From assembly GCA_964584165.1 (NCBI GenBank), contig CAZOYW010000015.1, positions 1 to 62,795 of the forward strand: a stretch of DNA of 62,795 nt, read 5' to 3'. Of the stretch, positions 49,238 through 56,496 are shown in pieces. The DNA is from CAZKCI01 sp964584165. GTDB taxonomy: Bacteria; Auribacterota; Erginobacteria; Erginobacterales; CAZKCI01. Numbering within the stretch: position 1 is the first letter of the stretch; each line of letters opens with the position of its first letter. The notes beneath the pieces were generated by a model. It was not told where the DNA came from. It searched no databases and worked only from the letters and a program-made list of their open reading frames with translations. A program made the translations under genes and the position numbers.

Positions 49238-49609
49238 TCAGGAAGTGTATTTCCTGAGCGCGCTGATCACGGCGATGGGCGGGAGTCCCTCCGGGAGCTT
49301 CCCGATCTCCAGGCGGTCGACGTTCTTCCGCAGCCGGATCAGGCGCAGGGCCTCCATCACCCGCGCCAGGTCCACCCCCTTGGGGCAGCGGGCGGCGCAG
49401 GTGAAGCAGGAGGCGCAGAGCCAGATCGTCCGGAAATCGAGGACCTCCGCCGCCCCGAGCTGGGCCAGCCGGATCGCCTGGCTGGGGAGGATGTCCATCG
49501 CCGAGACGAGCGGGCAGCCCGCGGAGCACTTCCCGCACTGGTAGCAGGCGGAAAGCTTCTCCCCGCTGATCTCCTCAACCCTTCTGATAAACTCTCTGTC
49601 CCTCTTCAT
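49238..49609 (-). CDS. hdrC: Heterodisulfide reductase subunit C (HdrC)
   Basis: A 123-residue ferredoxin-like subunit that passes electrons to HdrB. Two [4Fe-4S] motifs: CYQCGKCSAGCP and CASCFTCAARCP. MDILPSQAIRLAQLG between them is typical of HdrC. It overlaps the 3' end of the fumarase beta gene by 35 bases, which suggests co-translation with it. No FrdB-type [2Fe-2S] domain is present. Confidence 0.94.
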   Translation of the reverse strand: MKRDREFIRRVEEISGEKLSACYQCGKCSAGCPLVSAMDILPSQAIRLAQLGAAEVLDFRTIWLCASCFTCAARCPKGVDLARVMEALRLIRLRKNVDRLEIGKLPEGLPPIAVISALRKYTS

Positions 49610-50132
49610 AGAGGTCGCGCCCGGAGACGTCGTTGACCACGATCGCCGGGAAGTCCTCCACCGCGAGCCGGTTGATCGCCTCCGCCCCGAGCTCCGGGTA
49701 GGCCACGACCTCGGCCCCGCGGATCGAGCGGGCGAGGAGCGCCGCCGCGCCCCCGACCGCGGCGAAATAGACCGCCCGGTATTTTTTCATCGCCTCGACC
49801 ACCTCGCGGGAACGCTTTCCTTTTCCGATCATCCCCTTCAGGCCGTGCTCCAGGAGGAGGGGCGTGTAGGGGTCCATCCGGTAGGAGGTGGTCGGCCCGG
49901 CGGGGCCGATCGGCTTCCCCGGCCGGGCCGGGGCGGGGCCGACGTAGTAGATGATCTGTCCCTTGAGGTCGAAGGGGAGGGGCTGGTGTGTGCGGATGAG
50001 CTCGGCCAGGCGCGCATGGGCGGCGTCACGGGCGGTGTAGATCGTCCCCCTGATCAGGACGTTATCGCCGACGGCCAGAGAGGACAGGGCGGAGTCGGCG
50101 AGGGGAGTGGTGAGTCGGGTCGGAGGTCCCAT
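49575..50132 (-). CDS. fumB: Fumarate hydratase class I, beta subunit
   Basis: The C-terminal half of two-subunit class I fumarase (fumarate to malate). 185 residues. LRGTIYTARDAAH-like segment is seen as IRGTIYTARDAAHARL. IIYYVGPAPARPGKPIGPAGPTTSYRMD, cut here for length, is the family core, and LGAEAINRLAVEDFPAIVV follows. The alpha subunit lies 1.8 kb upstream on the same strand, with nadB between the two. It overlaps hdrC, tying fumarase to the Hdr genes. Confidence 0.93.
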   Translation of the reverse strand: MGPPTRLTTPLADSALSSLAVGDNVLIRGTIYTARDAAHARLAELIRTHQPLPFDLKGQIIYYVGPAPARPGKPIGPAGPTTSYRMDPYTPLLLEHGLKGMIGKGKRSREVVEAMKKYRAVYFAAVGGAAALLARSIRGAEVVAYPELGAEAINRLAVEDFPAIVVNDVSGRDLYEEGQRVYQKG

Positions 50133-50147
50133 GGGCGTAGGATGGAA

Positions 50148-50282
50148 GGTTACTAGTGGTTACTAAAGGTTACTAGAGGTTACTAAAGGTTGCGTCCGCG
50201 CCGGCGACTGGGAGCAACCGGTTTTTAGTAACCAGTTCTTAGTAACCTTCTTTTAGTAACTAGTCTTTATTAACCTTTTGAT
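50148..50282. repeat. Dispersed repeat, family E (GGTTACTAAA words)
   Basis: At least five copies of GGTTACTAAA-like words are followed by inverted AGTAACC copies. The nadB TAA (50272-50270) lies in the last word. The family also brackets the four-helix-bundle gene at 59450-59955. Confidence 0.82.
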
Positions 50283-51868
50283 TGCCTTCTGACCAGCACC
50301 GTGTCCTTCCGGAAGTGAATGTCGTCCCGCTTCGGGTAATCCAGGCTGTAATGCAATCCGCGGCTCTCCTTCCGCTTCGCGGCGCAGCGGATGATGAGCT
50401 CTGCCACGGTGGCGAGGTTGCGGAGCTCGATCAGGTCGGCGGTGACCAGGAAGTTCCAGTAATACTCGGTGATCTCGTTCTGCAGGTTGACGATCCGCCG
50501 CCGGGCCCGGTCGAGCCGCTTGTCGGAGCGGACGATCCCGACGTAGTTCCACATGAGCCGGCGGATCTCGTCCCAGTTGTGGGCGACCATGATCGCCTCC
50601 GAGCTGTCCACGGCGGAGCCGGTCTTCCAGGGCGGGATGGCGGGGAAGGGGGTCTCGCGGGAGAGGCCCGCCCCGGCCGCTTTCTGCGCCCGGTCGGCGA
50701 AGACCATCGCCTCCAGGAGCGAGTTGGAGGCGAGGCGGTTCGCCCCGTGGAGCCCCGTGCAGGCGGCCTCGCCGATCGCCCAGAGGCCTTCGATCGAGGA
50801 CCGTCCCCAGGCATCGGTCGCCACGCCCCCGCAGGAGTAGTGAGCGGCCGGGACGACGGGGATGGGGACTTTGGTCATGTCGATCCCGAAGGAGCGGCAC
50901 TGGGCGTAGATGTAGGGGAAGCGCCGGCGGATGAAGGCCGCGGGCTGATGGGTGATGTCGAGGAGAACGTGGCTGTCGCCGGTCCGCTTCATCTCGGTAT
51001 CGATGGCGCGAGCGACCACGTCCCGGGGGGCGAGGTCTTTCATCCGGTGGTAGCGCTCCATGAAGGGGCGCCCGTCTACGTTCTTCAGGACGCCGCCCTC
51101 GCCCCGGACCGCCTCGGAGATGAGGAAGGACTTGGCCTGGGGATGGTAGAGGCAGGTGGGATGGAACTGGATGAACTCCATGTTGGCGATCCGCGCCCCC
51201 GCCCGGTAGGCCATGGCCACCCCGTCGCCGGTGGCGACATCGGGGTTGGAGGTGTAGAGGTAGACCTTCCCGGAGCCGCCGGTGGCGAGGACGGTCTCGC
51301 GGGCGAGGAAGGTGATCACCCGGTTCCGCTTCTTGTCGAGGAGGTAGGCGCCCCAGCAGCGGCCGTCCTCCCCCACGATCAGGTTGACGGCGATCACGTG
51401 CTCCAGGACGCGGATGCGGGGGTCTCTCCCCACCGCCCCCACGAGCCTCGTCTCGATTTCGAGCCCCGTCCGGTCGGCGGCGTGGAGGACCCGGCGGCGG
51501 GAATGGCCGCCCTCCATCCCCAGGGCGAACTCCCGGCGGTTTTTTTCGGCGCGGGTGAAGTCGACGCCGAGCGAGATCAGTTCGTTGATCGTCGCCGGGG
51601 CGCTCTCCACCACCAGCTCCACCACGTCGGGCCGGCAGAGGCCGGCGCCGGCCTGGAGGGTGTCCTGGACGTGGCTGGCGAAGGTGTCGCGGGCGGCCAC
51701 TACGGCGGCCACTCCTCCCTGGGCGTAGGCGGTGGAGGACTCGGCGATCTCCTTCTTGGTGACCACGACGACCGATCCGAAGCGGGCGGCCTTGAGGGCG
51801 AAGGAGAGGCCGGCCAGGCCCGACCCGATCACCAGAAAATCGCATTTATGATCCGAGACCCTGTTCAT
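50270..51868 (-). CDS. nadB: L-aspartate oxidase NadB
   Basis: A flavoprotein that oxidises aspartate to iminoaspartate for NAD synthesis; anaerobically it can use fumarate as electron acceptor. 532 residues. The FAD site is FLVIGSGLAGLSFALKAARF. ALGMEGGHSRRRVLHAADRT carries the Glu-Gly-Gly-His that separates NadB from succinate dehydrogenase/fumarate reductase flavoproteins. EFIQFHPTCLYHP and YSCGGVATDAWGRSSIEGLW follow. It sits between the two fumarase genes. nadA and nadC are not in the window. Confidence 0.92.
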   Translation of the reverse strand: MNRVSDHKCDFLVIGSGLAGLSFALKAARFGSVVVVTKKEIAESSTAYAQGGVAAVVAARDTFASHVQDTLQAGAGLCRPDVVELVVESAPATINELISLGVDFTRAEKNRREFALGMEGGHSRRRVLHAADRTGLEIETRLVGAVGRDPRIRVLEHVIAVNLIVGEDGRCWGAYLLDKKRNRVITFLARETVLATGGSGKVYLYTSNPDVATGDGVAMAYRAGARIANMEFIQFHPTCLYHPQAKSFLISEAVRGEGGVLKNVDGRPFMERYHRMKDLAPRDVVARAIDTEMKRTGDSHVLLDITHQPAAFIRRRFPYIYAQCRSFGIDMTKVPIPVVPAAHYSCGGVATDAWGRSSIEGLWAIGEAACTGLHGANRLASNSLLEAMVFADRAQKAAGAGLSRETPFPAIPPWKTGSAVDSSEAIMVAHNWDEIRRLMWNYVGIVRSDKRLDRARRRIVNLQNEITEYYWNFLVTADLIELRNLATVAELIIRCAAKRKESRGLHYSLDYPKRDDIHFRKDTVLVRRQSKG

Positions 51869-51881
51869 ATCGCAGTGATCG

Positions 51882-51955
51882 TCGTGGGAGCGACATTCCT
51901 GTCGCGATCCCAGCTAACGCGGATCGGGGCAGGAATGCCCCTCCCCCAGATTGGT
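51882..51955. repeat. Dispersed repeat, family A
   Basis: GTGGGAGCGACATTCCTGTCGCGATC then ATCGGGGCAGGAATGCCCCTCCC between the fumarase alpha gene and nadB. Confidence 0.85.
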
Positions 51956-51971
51956 ATGCGCTGAGTCCCCT

Positions 51972-52814
51972 TCACAGCGTCACGCTTTGGTGCCTGGTCG
52001 CATGGCAGTTCAAATTGACGGCCACCGGGAGCGAGGCGATGTGGCAGGGGAAGACCTCGATTTGGACGCCCAGGGCGGTCACCCGCCCGCCCAGGCCTTG
52101 CGGTCCCACGCCCAGGGCGTTGATCCTCTCCCCGAGTTCCCTCTCCAGCCGGGCGTAGAAGGGATCGGGATGGGCCGAGCCGAGCGGGCGCAGGAGCGCT
52201 TTCTTCGCCAGGAGGGCGACCCCTTCGAATGTCCCGCCGATCCCCACCCCGACCACCACCGGGGGACAGGGGTTGGCGCCCGCCTGCTTCACCCATTCGA
52301 CCACGAAGTTCTTGATCCCCTCCTCCCCGTCGGCCGGGGCGAGCATTCTCACCGCCGACATATTCTCCGAGCCTCCGCCCTTGGGGGCGACGGTGATCTT
52401 CAGACGGTCGCCGGGGACGATGGCGACGTGGATCATCGCCGGCGTGTTGTCGGAGGTGTTTTTCCGCCGGAGGGGATCGGCGACGATGGACTTGCGGAGA
52501 TACCCTTCGGCGTAGCCCTCCCGGACGCCGGCGTTGACCGCCTCCGTGAGATCGCCCCCGACGATCCGGACCTCCTGGCCGAGATCGAGGAAGACCACGG
52601 CGAAGCCGGTGTCCTGGCAGAGGGGGACCCGCTCCTCCCGGGCGATCCGGGCGTTCCGGAGGCACTGGCGGAGGATCTCCCGGCCCGTCGGCGACTCCTC
52701 CCGCTCGGCGGCCTTGCGCAGGGCATCGAGCACGTCGTCCGGGAGGTCGAAGTTCGCCTCCTGGCAGAGGCTCCGGACGGCAGCGGTGATGTCGGAGGCG
52801 TCGATCTCTCTCAT
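51972..52814 (-). CDS. fumA: Fumarate hydratase class I, alpha subunit
   Basis: The [4Fe-4S] catalytic half of two-subunit class I fumarase. 280 residues, with the three cluster cysteines in RVPLCQDTGFAVVF, GANPCPPVVVGVGIGG and NLNCHATRH. GSENMSAVRMLAPADG is the substrate loop. The separate alpha and beta genes are typical of anaerobes and archaea. It begins the fumarase-nadB-fumarase-hdr run on the minus strand. Confidence 0.94.
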   Translation of the reverse strand: MREIDASDITAAVRSLCQEANFDLPDDVLDALRKAAEREESPTGREILRQCLRNARIAREERVPLCQDTGFAVVFLDLGQEVRIVGGDLTEAVNAGVREGYAEGYLRKSIVADPLRRKNTSDNTPAMIHVAIVPGDRLKITVAPKGGGSENMSAVRMLAPADGEEGIKNFVVEWVKQAGANPCPPVVVGVGIGGTFEGVALLAKKALLRPLGSAHPDPFYARLERELGERINALGVGPQGLGGRVTALGVQIEVFPCHIASLPVAVNLNCHATRHQSVTL

Positions 52815-52827
52815 GGCGATTGTCGTT

Positions 52828-53040
52828 TGTAGGGGCGAACCTCGTGTTCGCCCCTACCCGGCTGGGCGAACANNNNNNNNNNNNNNNNNNNNNNNNNNNN
52901 NNNNNNNNNNNNNNNNNNNNNNNNNNNNNNNNNNNNNNNNNNNNNNNNNNNNNNNNNNNNNNNNNNNNNNNNGAGGTTCGCCCCTACCCGGCTGGGCGAA
53001 CACCCCCGATAGATCGGGGCAGGCAGGTTCGCCCCTACCA
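52828..53040. repeat. Dispersed repeat, family B, containing an assembly gap
   Basis: GTAGGGGCGAACCTCGTGTTCGCCCCTACCCGGCTGGGCGAACA-type copies lie on both sides of 100 N. The right part adds CGATAGATCGGGGCAGGCAGG, as at 29605. Confidence 0.82.
52873..52972. other. Assembly gap of 100 N
   Basis: 100 N flanked on both sides by the same family B unit (CCCCTACCCGGCTGGGCGAACA), so the copy number of the repeat here is unknown. Confidence 0.95.
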
Positions 53041-53041
53041 A

Positions 53042-54373
53042 TTATTCGCTGGGCGGTATGAAGCCCTTCTGCATCAGCATCCCCGCCATCTTCCGCGAAC
53101 GCTTGATCAGGGTCTCGGCGCTCTTCAGGAGCTCCGCCCGGGTCGCCGGTTTCCTGGCCACTCCCTGCTCGATCGCCTTCATCCCCACCGCCGCCGCCTC
53201 CCGGGGATAGACCTCCCACTCGTCCATGGTGGGGATCAGGTGGTCTTCCTGGAGCCCCTGGTCCGAGGCGCAGGCGGCGAGCTCGCGGGCGGCCGCGATG
53301 CACATCTCGTCGGTGATGGTGGAGGCGCGGACGTCCAGCGTCCCCCGGAAGATCCCGGGGAAGCCGAGCGAGTTGTTGACCTGGTTGGGGAAGTCGCTCC
53401 GGCCGGTGGCCACGATCCTCGCCCCGGCTTCCTTCGCCTCCCAGGGCCAGATCTCCGGGATCGGGTTGGCGCAGACGAAGACCACGGCGTCCTTGGCCAT
53501 GCGGGCGATCCACTCCTTCTTGATCGTATCCGGTCCCGGCCGGGAGAGGGCGATCAGGACATCGGCGCCGGCCAGCGCGTCCGGGACGTCCCCCTTCAGC
53601 CCCTCCCGGTTGGTTTTCTGGCAGATCTCCCACTTCTCGCGGTGGCTCGCCGCGAGCTCGGTCCGGCCCGCGTGGAGGGTCCCCCGAGTGTCGCACATCA
53701 CGATGTTTGCGGCGTCGACCCCGGCCGCGATGATCATCCGGGCGATGCAGATGTTGGAGGCGCCCGCCCCCACCATCGCGATGCGGACCCGGCCCATCTC
53801 CTTGCCCACGATCTTGAGGGCGTTGATCAGCCCGGCCAGGGTCACCGCCGCCGTCCCCTGCTGGTCGTCGTGCCAGACCGGGATCTCGCACTCCTTCCGG
53901 AGGCGGTCGAGGATCTCGAAGCATTTGGGCTGGGAGATGTCCTCGAGGTTGATCCCCCCGAAGGAGGGCTGGAGGATCTTCACCGTCCGGATGATCTCCT
54001 CGGGGTCCTTGGTCTTGAGGCAGATGGGGACGGCGTCCACCCCGCCCAGATACTTGAAGAGGAGGGCCTTGCCCTCCATCACCGGCAGGCCCGCTTCGGG
54101 CCCGATGTCGCCCAGCCCCAGCACCCGCGTCCCGTCGGAGACCACCGCCACCGTGTTCCACTTGCAGGTATATTCATAGGCGAGCTCGGGCCGCTTCTGG
54201 ATCTCCTTGCAGGGGGCGGCCACGCCCGGGGTGTACCAGATGGCGAAGTCGTCGATCGACTTGACCCGGCAGCGGGGGGCGATCTCGATCTTGCCCCGGT
54301 AGAAGGGATGGAGGCGGAGCGCGTCCGCGGCGGGCTTGGTCGCCTTGGCGAGAAGTTCTTCCTTGGTGGGCAT
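53042..54373 (-). CDS. Malic enzyme (malate dehydrogenase, decarboxylating)
   Basis: Oxidatively decarboxylates malate to pyruvate and CO2. 443 residues from MPTKEELLAKATKPAADALR. The catalytic region IWYTPGVAAPCKEIQKR, the metal ligands in GGINLEDISQPKCFEIL, WHDDQQGTAAVTLAGL and the nucleotide-binding VGAGASNICIARMI are all present. It is a short-form (maeB/sfcA-like without PTA domain) enzyme. I cannot assign NAD or NADP. It follows the mutase cluster and precedes fumarase, linking C4 acids to pyruvate. Confidence 0.94.
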   Translation of the reverse strand: MPTKEELLAKATKPAADALRLHPFYRGKIEIAPRCRVKSIDDFAIWYTPGVAAPCKEIQKRPELAYEYTCKWNTVAVVSDGTRVLGLGDIGPEAGLPVMEGKALLFKYLGGVDAVPICLKTKDPEEIIRTVKILQPSFGGINLEDISQPKCFEILDRLRKECEIPVWHDDQQGTAAVTLAGLINALKIVGKEMGRVRIAMVGAGASNICIARMIIAAGVDAANIVMCDTRGTLHAGRTELAASHREKWEICQKTNREGLKGDVPDALAGADVLIALSRPGPDTIKKEWIARMAKDAVVFVCANPIPEIWPWEAKEAGARIVATGRSDFPNQVNNSLGFPGIFRGTLDVRASTITDEMCIAAARELAACASDQGLQEDHLIPTMDEWEVYPREAAAVGMKAIEQGVARKPATRAELLKSAETLIKRSRKMAGMLMQKGFIPPSE

Positions 54374-54399
54374 GATGGCCTCCTTCGAGTGATCTATTT

Positions 54400-54550
54400 C
54401 ATGACGGGGATCGGGGCGGGACGCCCCTCCCACGGNNNNNNNNNNNNNNNNNNNNNNNNNNNNNNNNNNNNNNNNNNNNNNNNNNNNNNNNNNNNNNNNN
54501 NNNNNNNNNNNNNNNNNNNNNNNNNNNNNNNNNNNGCCCCTCCCACGGAT
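54400..54550. repeat. Dispersed repeat, family A, containing an assembly gap
   Basis: GATCGGGGCGGGACGCCCCTCCCACGG before the gap and GCCCCTCCCACGGATC after it: the same word on both sides. Confidence 0.8.
54436..54535. other. Assembly gap of 100 N
   Basis: 100 N with identical GCCCCTCCCACGG words at both edges, a typical repeat-caused break. Missing content is unknown. Confidence 0.95.
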
Positions 54551-54572
54551 CATTATCCCATGACTTCAGCCT

Positions 54573-54986
54573 TTAGTCGGGGTTCTCGCAGAGCTCGATC
54601 AGGACGCCGCCCGCGGCGGCGGGATGGACGAAGGCGATCTTCTTCCCCCCCGCGCCCGTCCGGGGCTTCTCGTCGATCAGGCGGAAGCCGAGGCCCCGGA
54701 GACGCTCGAGCGCCGCCTCGATCTTCTCCACCCGCAGGGCGATGTGATGGATCCCCGGCCCCTTCTTCTCCAGGAATCCGGCGAGAGGGCTCGCGGGGTC
54801 GGTCGGCTCCAGGAGCTCGAGGGCGCTCTCGCCGAGGCGGTAGGAGGCCGTCCGGACCTTCTGGGAGGGGACCTCCTCGACGTGGGCTTCGCCGAGGCGA
54901 AGCCCCTCGCGGTAGAAACCCGCCATCCCGGCGATGGATTTCACCGCGATCCCGATGTGGTCGATGGTGATCGAGTCGTTGGCCAT
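54573..54986 (-). CDS. mce: Methylmalonyl-CoA epimerase
   Basis: Interconverts (R)- and (S)-methylmalonyl-CoA. 137 residues from MANDSITIDHIGIAVKSIAG; the longer upstream frame is repeat. The vicinal-oxygen-chelate fold shows metal ligands in IDHIGIAV, GIHHIALRV and VLIELCEN. ELLEPTDPASPLAGFLEKK is the typical middle segment. It lies beside meaB and both mutase subunits, completing the succinyl-CoA/propionyl-CoA branch. Confidence 0.94.
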   Translation of the reverse strand: MANDSITIDHIGIAVKSIAGMAGFYREGLRLGEAHVEEVPSQKVRTASYRLGESALELLEPTDPASPLAGFLEKKGPGIHHIALRVEKIEAALERLRGLGFRLIDEKPRTGAGGKKIAFVHPAAAGGVLIELCENPD

Positions 54987-55007
54987 AGTCGGTTCCTTGG
55001 TGCGAGA

Positions 55008-55103
55008 TGAGAGTGGAGTGATGGAGTGTTGGAGTAATGGAGTATTGGAGAAGAGGCTCGGCAGTCGATGCCAATACTCCAATCCTCCACTACTCCATTA
55101 CTC
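55008..55103. repeat. Dispersed repeat, family G (TGGAGTAATGG words)
   Basis: GGAGTGATGGAGTGTTGGAGTAATGGAGTATTGGAG is followed by an inverted series CAATACTCCAATCCTCCACTACTCCATTACTCC. The meaB TAA (55100-55098) lies inside the second arm. Confidence 0.8.
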
Positions 55104-55772
55104 CGTTGGTATCTTCGCAATCTCCGCTATCAACTCCTCCACGCCTTTCCCTTCGGTGGCTACGCTGACCAGCGCCGGGCGGCGAAAGTGGGAGCGGAGG
55201 CTCTCCGCCAGCGTCTCCGCCCGTCCCTGGTCGGCCTTGTTGACGACAAAGAGATCGGCGATCTCGAAGACGCCGGCCTTGAGCATCTGGATGTCGTCTC
55301 CGGAAAGCGGGGTGAGGACCGCGACCACGGCGTCGGCCAGTCTCATGACCTCGGTTTCGCTCTGCCCCACGCCCACCGTCTCGATGATGACCGGGTCCGC
55401 CCCCCAGGCGGCCATCACCCGCGCCGCCCCCGCCGTCGCCCGGGAAAGCCCCCCCAGGTGCCCGCGGGTCGCCATCGAGCGGATGAAGACCTTCTCGTCG
55501 GCGGCATGGACCTGCATCCTTACCCGGTCGCCCAGGAGCGCCCCCCCGGTCAGGGGCGAGCTGGGGTCGACCGCGACGACGCCCACCTTCCGCCCCCGCT
55601 TCCGATAGTCCTCGACCATCCGGGCGATCAGCGTGGATTTGCCGACGCCCGGCGCTCCGGTGACGCCGATCCGGTGGGCGGAGGGCGCCGAGAGGCCGGC
55701 GAGGATGGCCTCGGCCTCCTCGGGACGGTCCTCGATCCGGCTGATCAGCTCGGCCGCCTCGCGCGTGTTCAT
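55098..55772 (-). CDS. meaB: MeaB/ArgK-type GTPase chaperone of methylmalonyl-CoA mutase
   Basis: A G3E-family GTPase that protects and reloads B12 in the mutase. 224 residues from MNTREAAELISRIED. Walker A is GVTGAPGVGKSTLIARMV; VGVVAVDPSSPLTGGALLGD and DPVIIETVGVGQSE are family signatures; LFVVNKADQGRAE is the NKAD motif. It is about 90 residues shorter than usual, lacking most of the N-terminal helices and the C-terminal dimerisation arm. The stop codon is inside repeat family G, so loss of the tail by repeat insertion is possible. Confidence 0.9.
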   Translation of the reverse strand: MNTREAAELISRIEDRPEEAEAILAGLSAPSAHRIGVTGAPGVGKSTLIARMVEDYRKRGRKVGVVAVDPSSPLTGGALLGDRVRMQVHAADEKVFIRSMATRGHLGGLSRATAGAARVMAAWGADPVIIETVGVGQSETEVMRLADAVVAVLTPLSGDDIQMLKAGVFEIADLFVVNKADQGRAETLAESLRSHFRRPALVSVATEGKGVEELIAEIAKIPTE

Positions 55773-55787
55773 GACTGCCGATAAAAC

Positions 55788-56003
55788 GAAACCACAGATT
55801 TCACGGATTGATCCCCCCCTCACCCCCCCGGATCAGTATAACCACGAATCCTCACGAATCTTCACGAATGGAATCGCTGGAAAAGCTTTTCGTGGAAAAC
55901 GCGATTATCAGTTCCGATTTATTCGTGCAGATTCGTGCAGATTCGTGGTTAAAAATGCCAGGCCGGGTTGAGTTTATTCGCGCCTTATTCGCGTGGATTC
56001 GCG
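55788..56003. repeat. Dispersed repeat, family C
   Basis: CCACAGATTTCACGGATT, then ACCACGAATCCTCACGAATCTTCACGAAT, then ATTCGTGCAGATTCGTGCAG and GCGTGGATTCGCGGTTA in a 230-base gap with no gene. Confidence 0.78.
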
Positions 56004-56004
56004 G

Positions 56005-56418
56005 TTAGAATTTCTGCGCCGCCGGTAGGTTGGCGGCGATGAAGGAAGCGATCTCGCCGGTCGCCGTCCCCGGCGGGAAGACGCGGGCGAAGCCGAGCTC
56101 CCGCAGGGGGTCCCGGTCCCCCGGCGGGATGATGCCGCCGATCAGGAGGAGGACGTCCCTTTTTCCGCTCTCCCGGAGGAGCTCGCTGACCCGCCGGCAG
56201 AGGGGGAGGTGGGCGCCGGAGAGGACGCTTAAGCCCAGGACGTCCGCGTCCTCCTGGAGAACGGTGGCGGCGATCGCCTCCGGCGTCTGGCGGATCCCGG
56301 TGTAGATCACCTCGAAGCCGGCGTCCCGCAGGGCCTGGCAGATTACCTTTGCGCCCCGGTCGTGCCCGTCCAGCCCGGGCTTGGCGATGACGATGCGGAT
56401 CTTTTTGTTTTCGTTCAT
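56005..56418 (-). CDS. mcmA2: Methylmalonyl-CoA mutase, B12-binding subunit
   Basis: The small cobalamin-binding subunit of a two-gene mutase. 137 residues from MNENKKIRIVIAKPGLDGHD. The DGHDRG motif provides the cobalt-ligating histidine (DxHxxG). LGLSVLSGAHLPLC (SxL) and LLLIGGIIPPGD (GG) complete the B12 fold. The start at 56418 matches the family. It is located between meaB and the large subunit. Confidence 0.95.
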   Translation of the reverse strand: MNENKKIRIVIAKPGLDGHDRGAKVICQALRDAGFEVIYTGIRQTPEAIAATVLQEDADVLGLSVLSGAHLPLCRRVSELLRESGKRDVLLLIGGIIPPGDRDPLRELGFARVFPPGTATGEIASFIAANLPAAQKF

Positions 56419-56496
56419 TTTCAGTGTCTTCGGTGTTTTCAGCGGGGCACCAGCAACCTCCCCCATAGACCAGACCCACTCCTTCTCCCTAACCCA

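Noticed and set aside
49238..51868. Thiol:fumarate reductase (TfrAB) made of the flavoprotein plus HdrCB
   Set aside because: The flavoprotein has the NadB-specific EGGHS segment and HdrC lacks the [2Fe-2S] FrdB domain; kept only as a weak functional idea.
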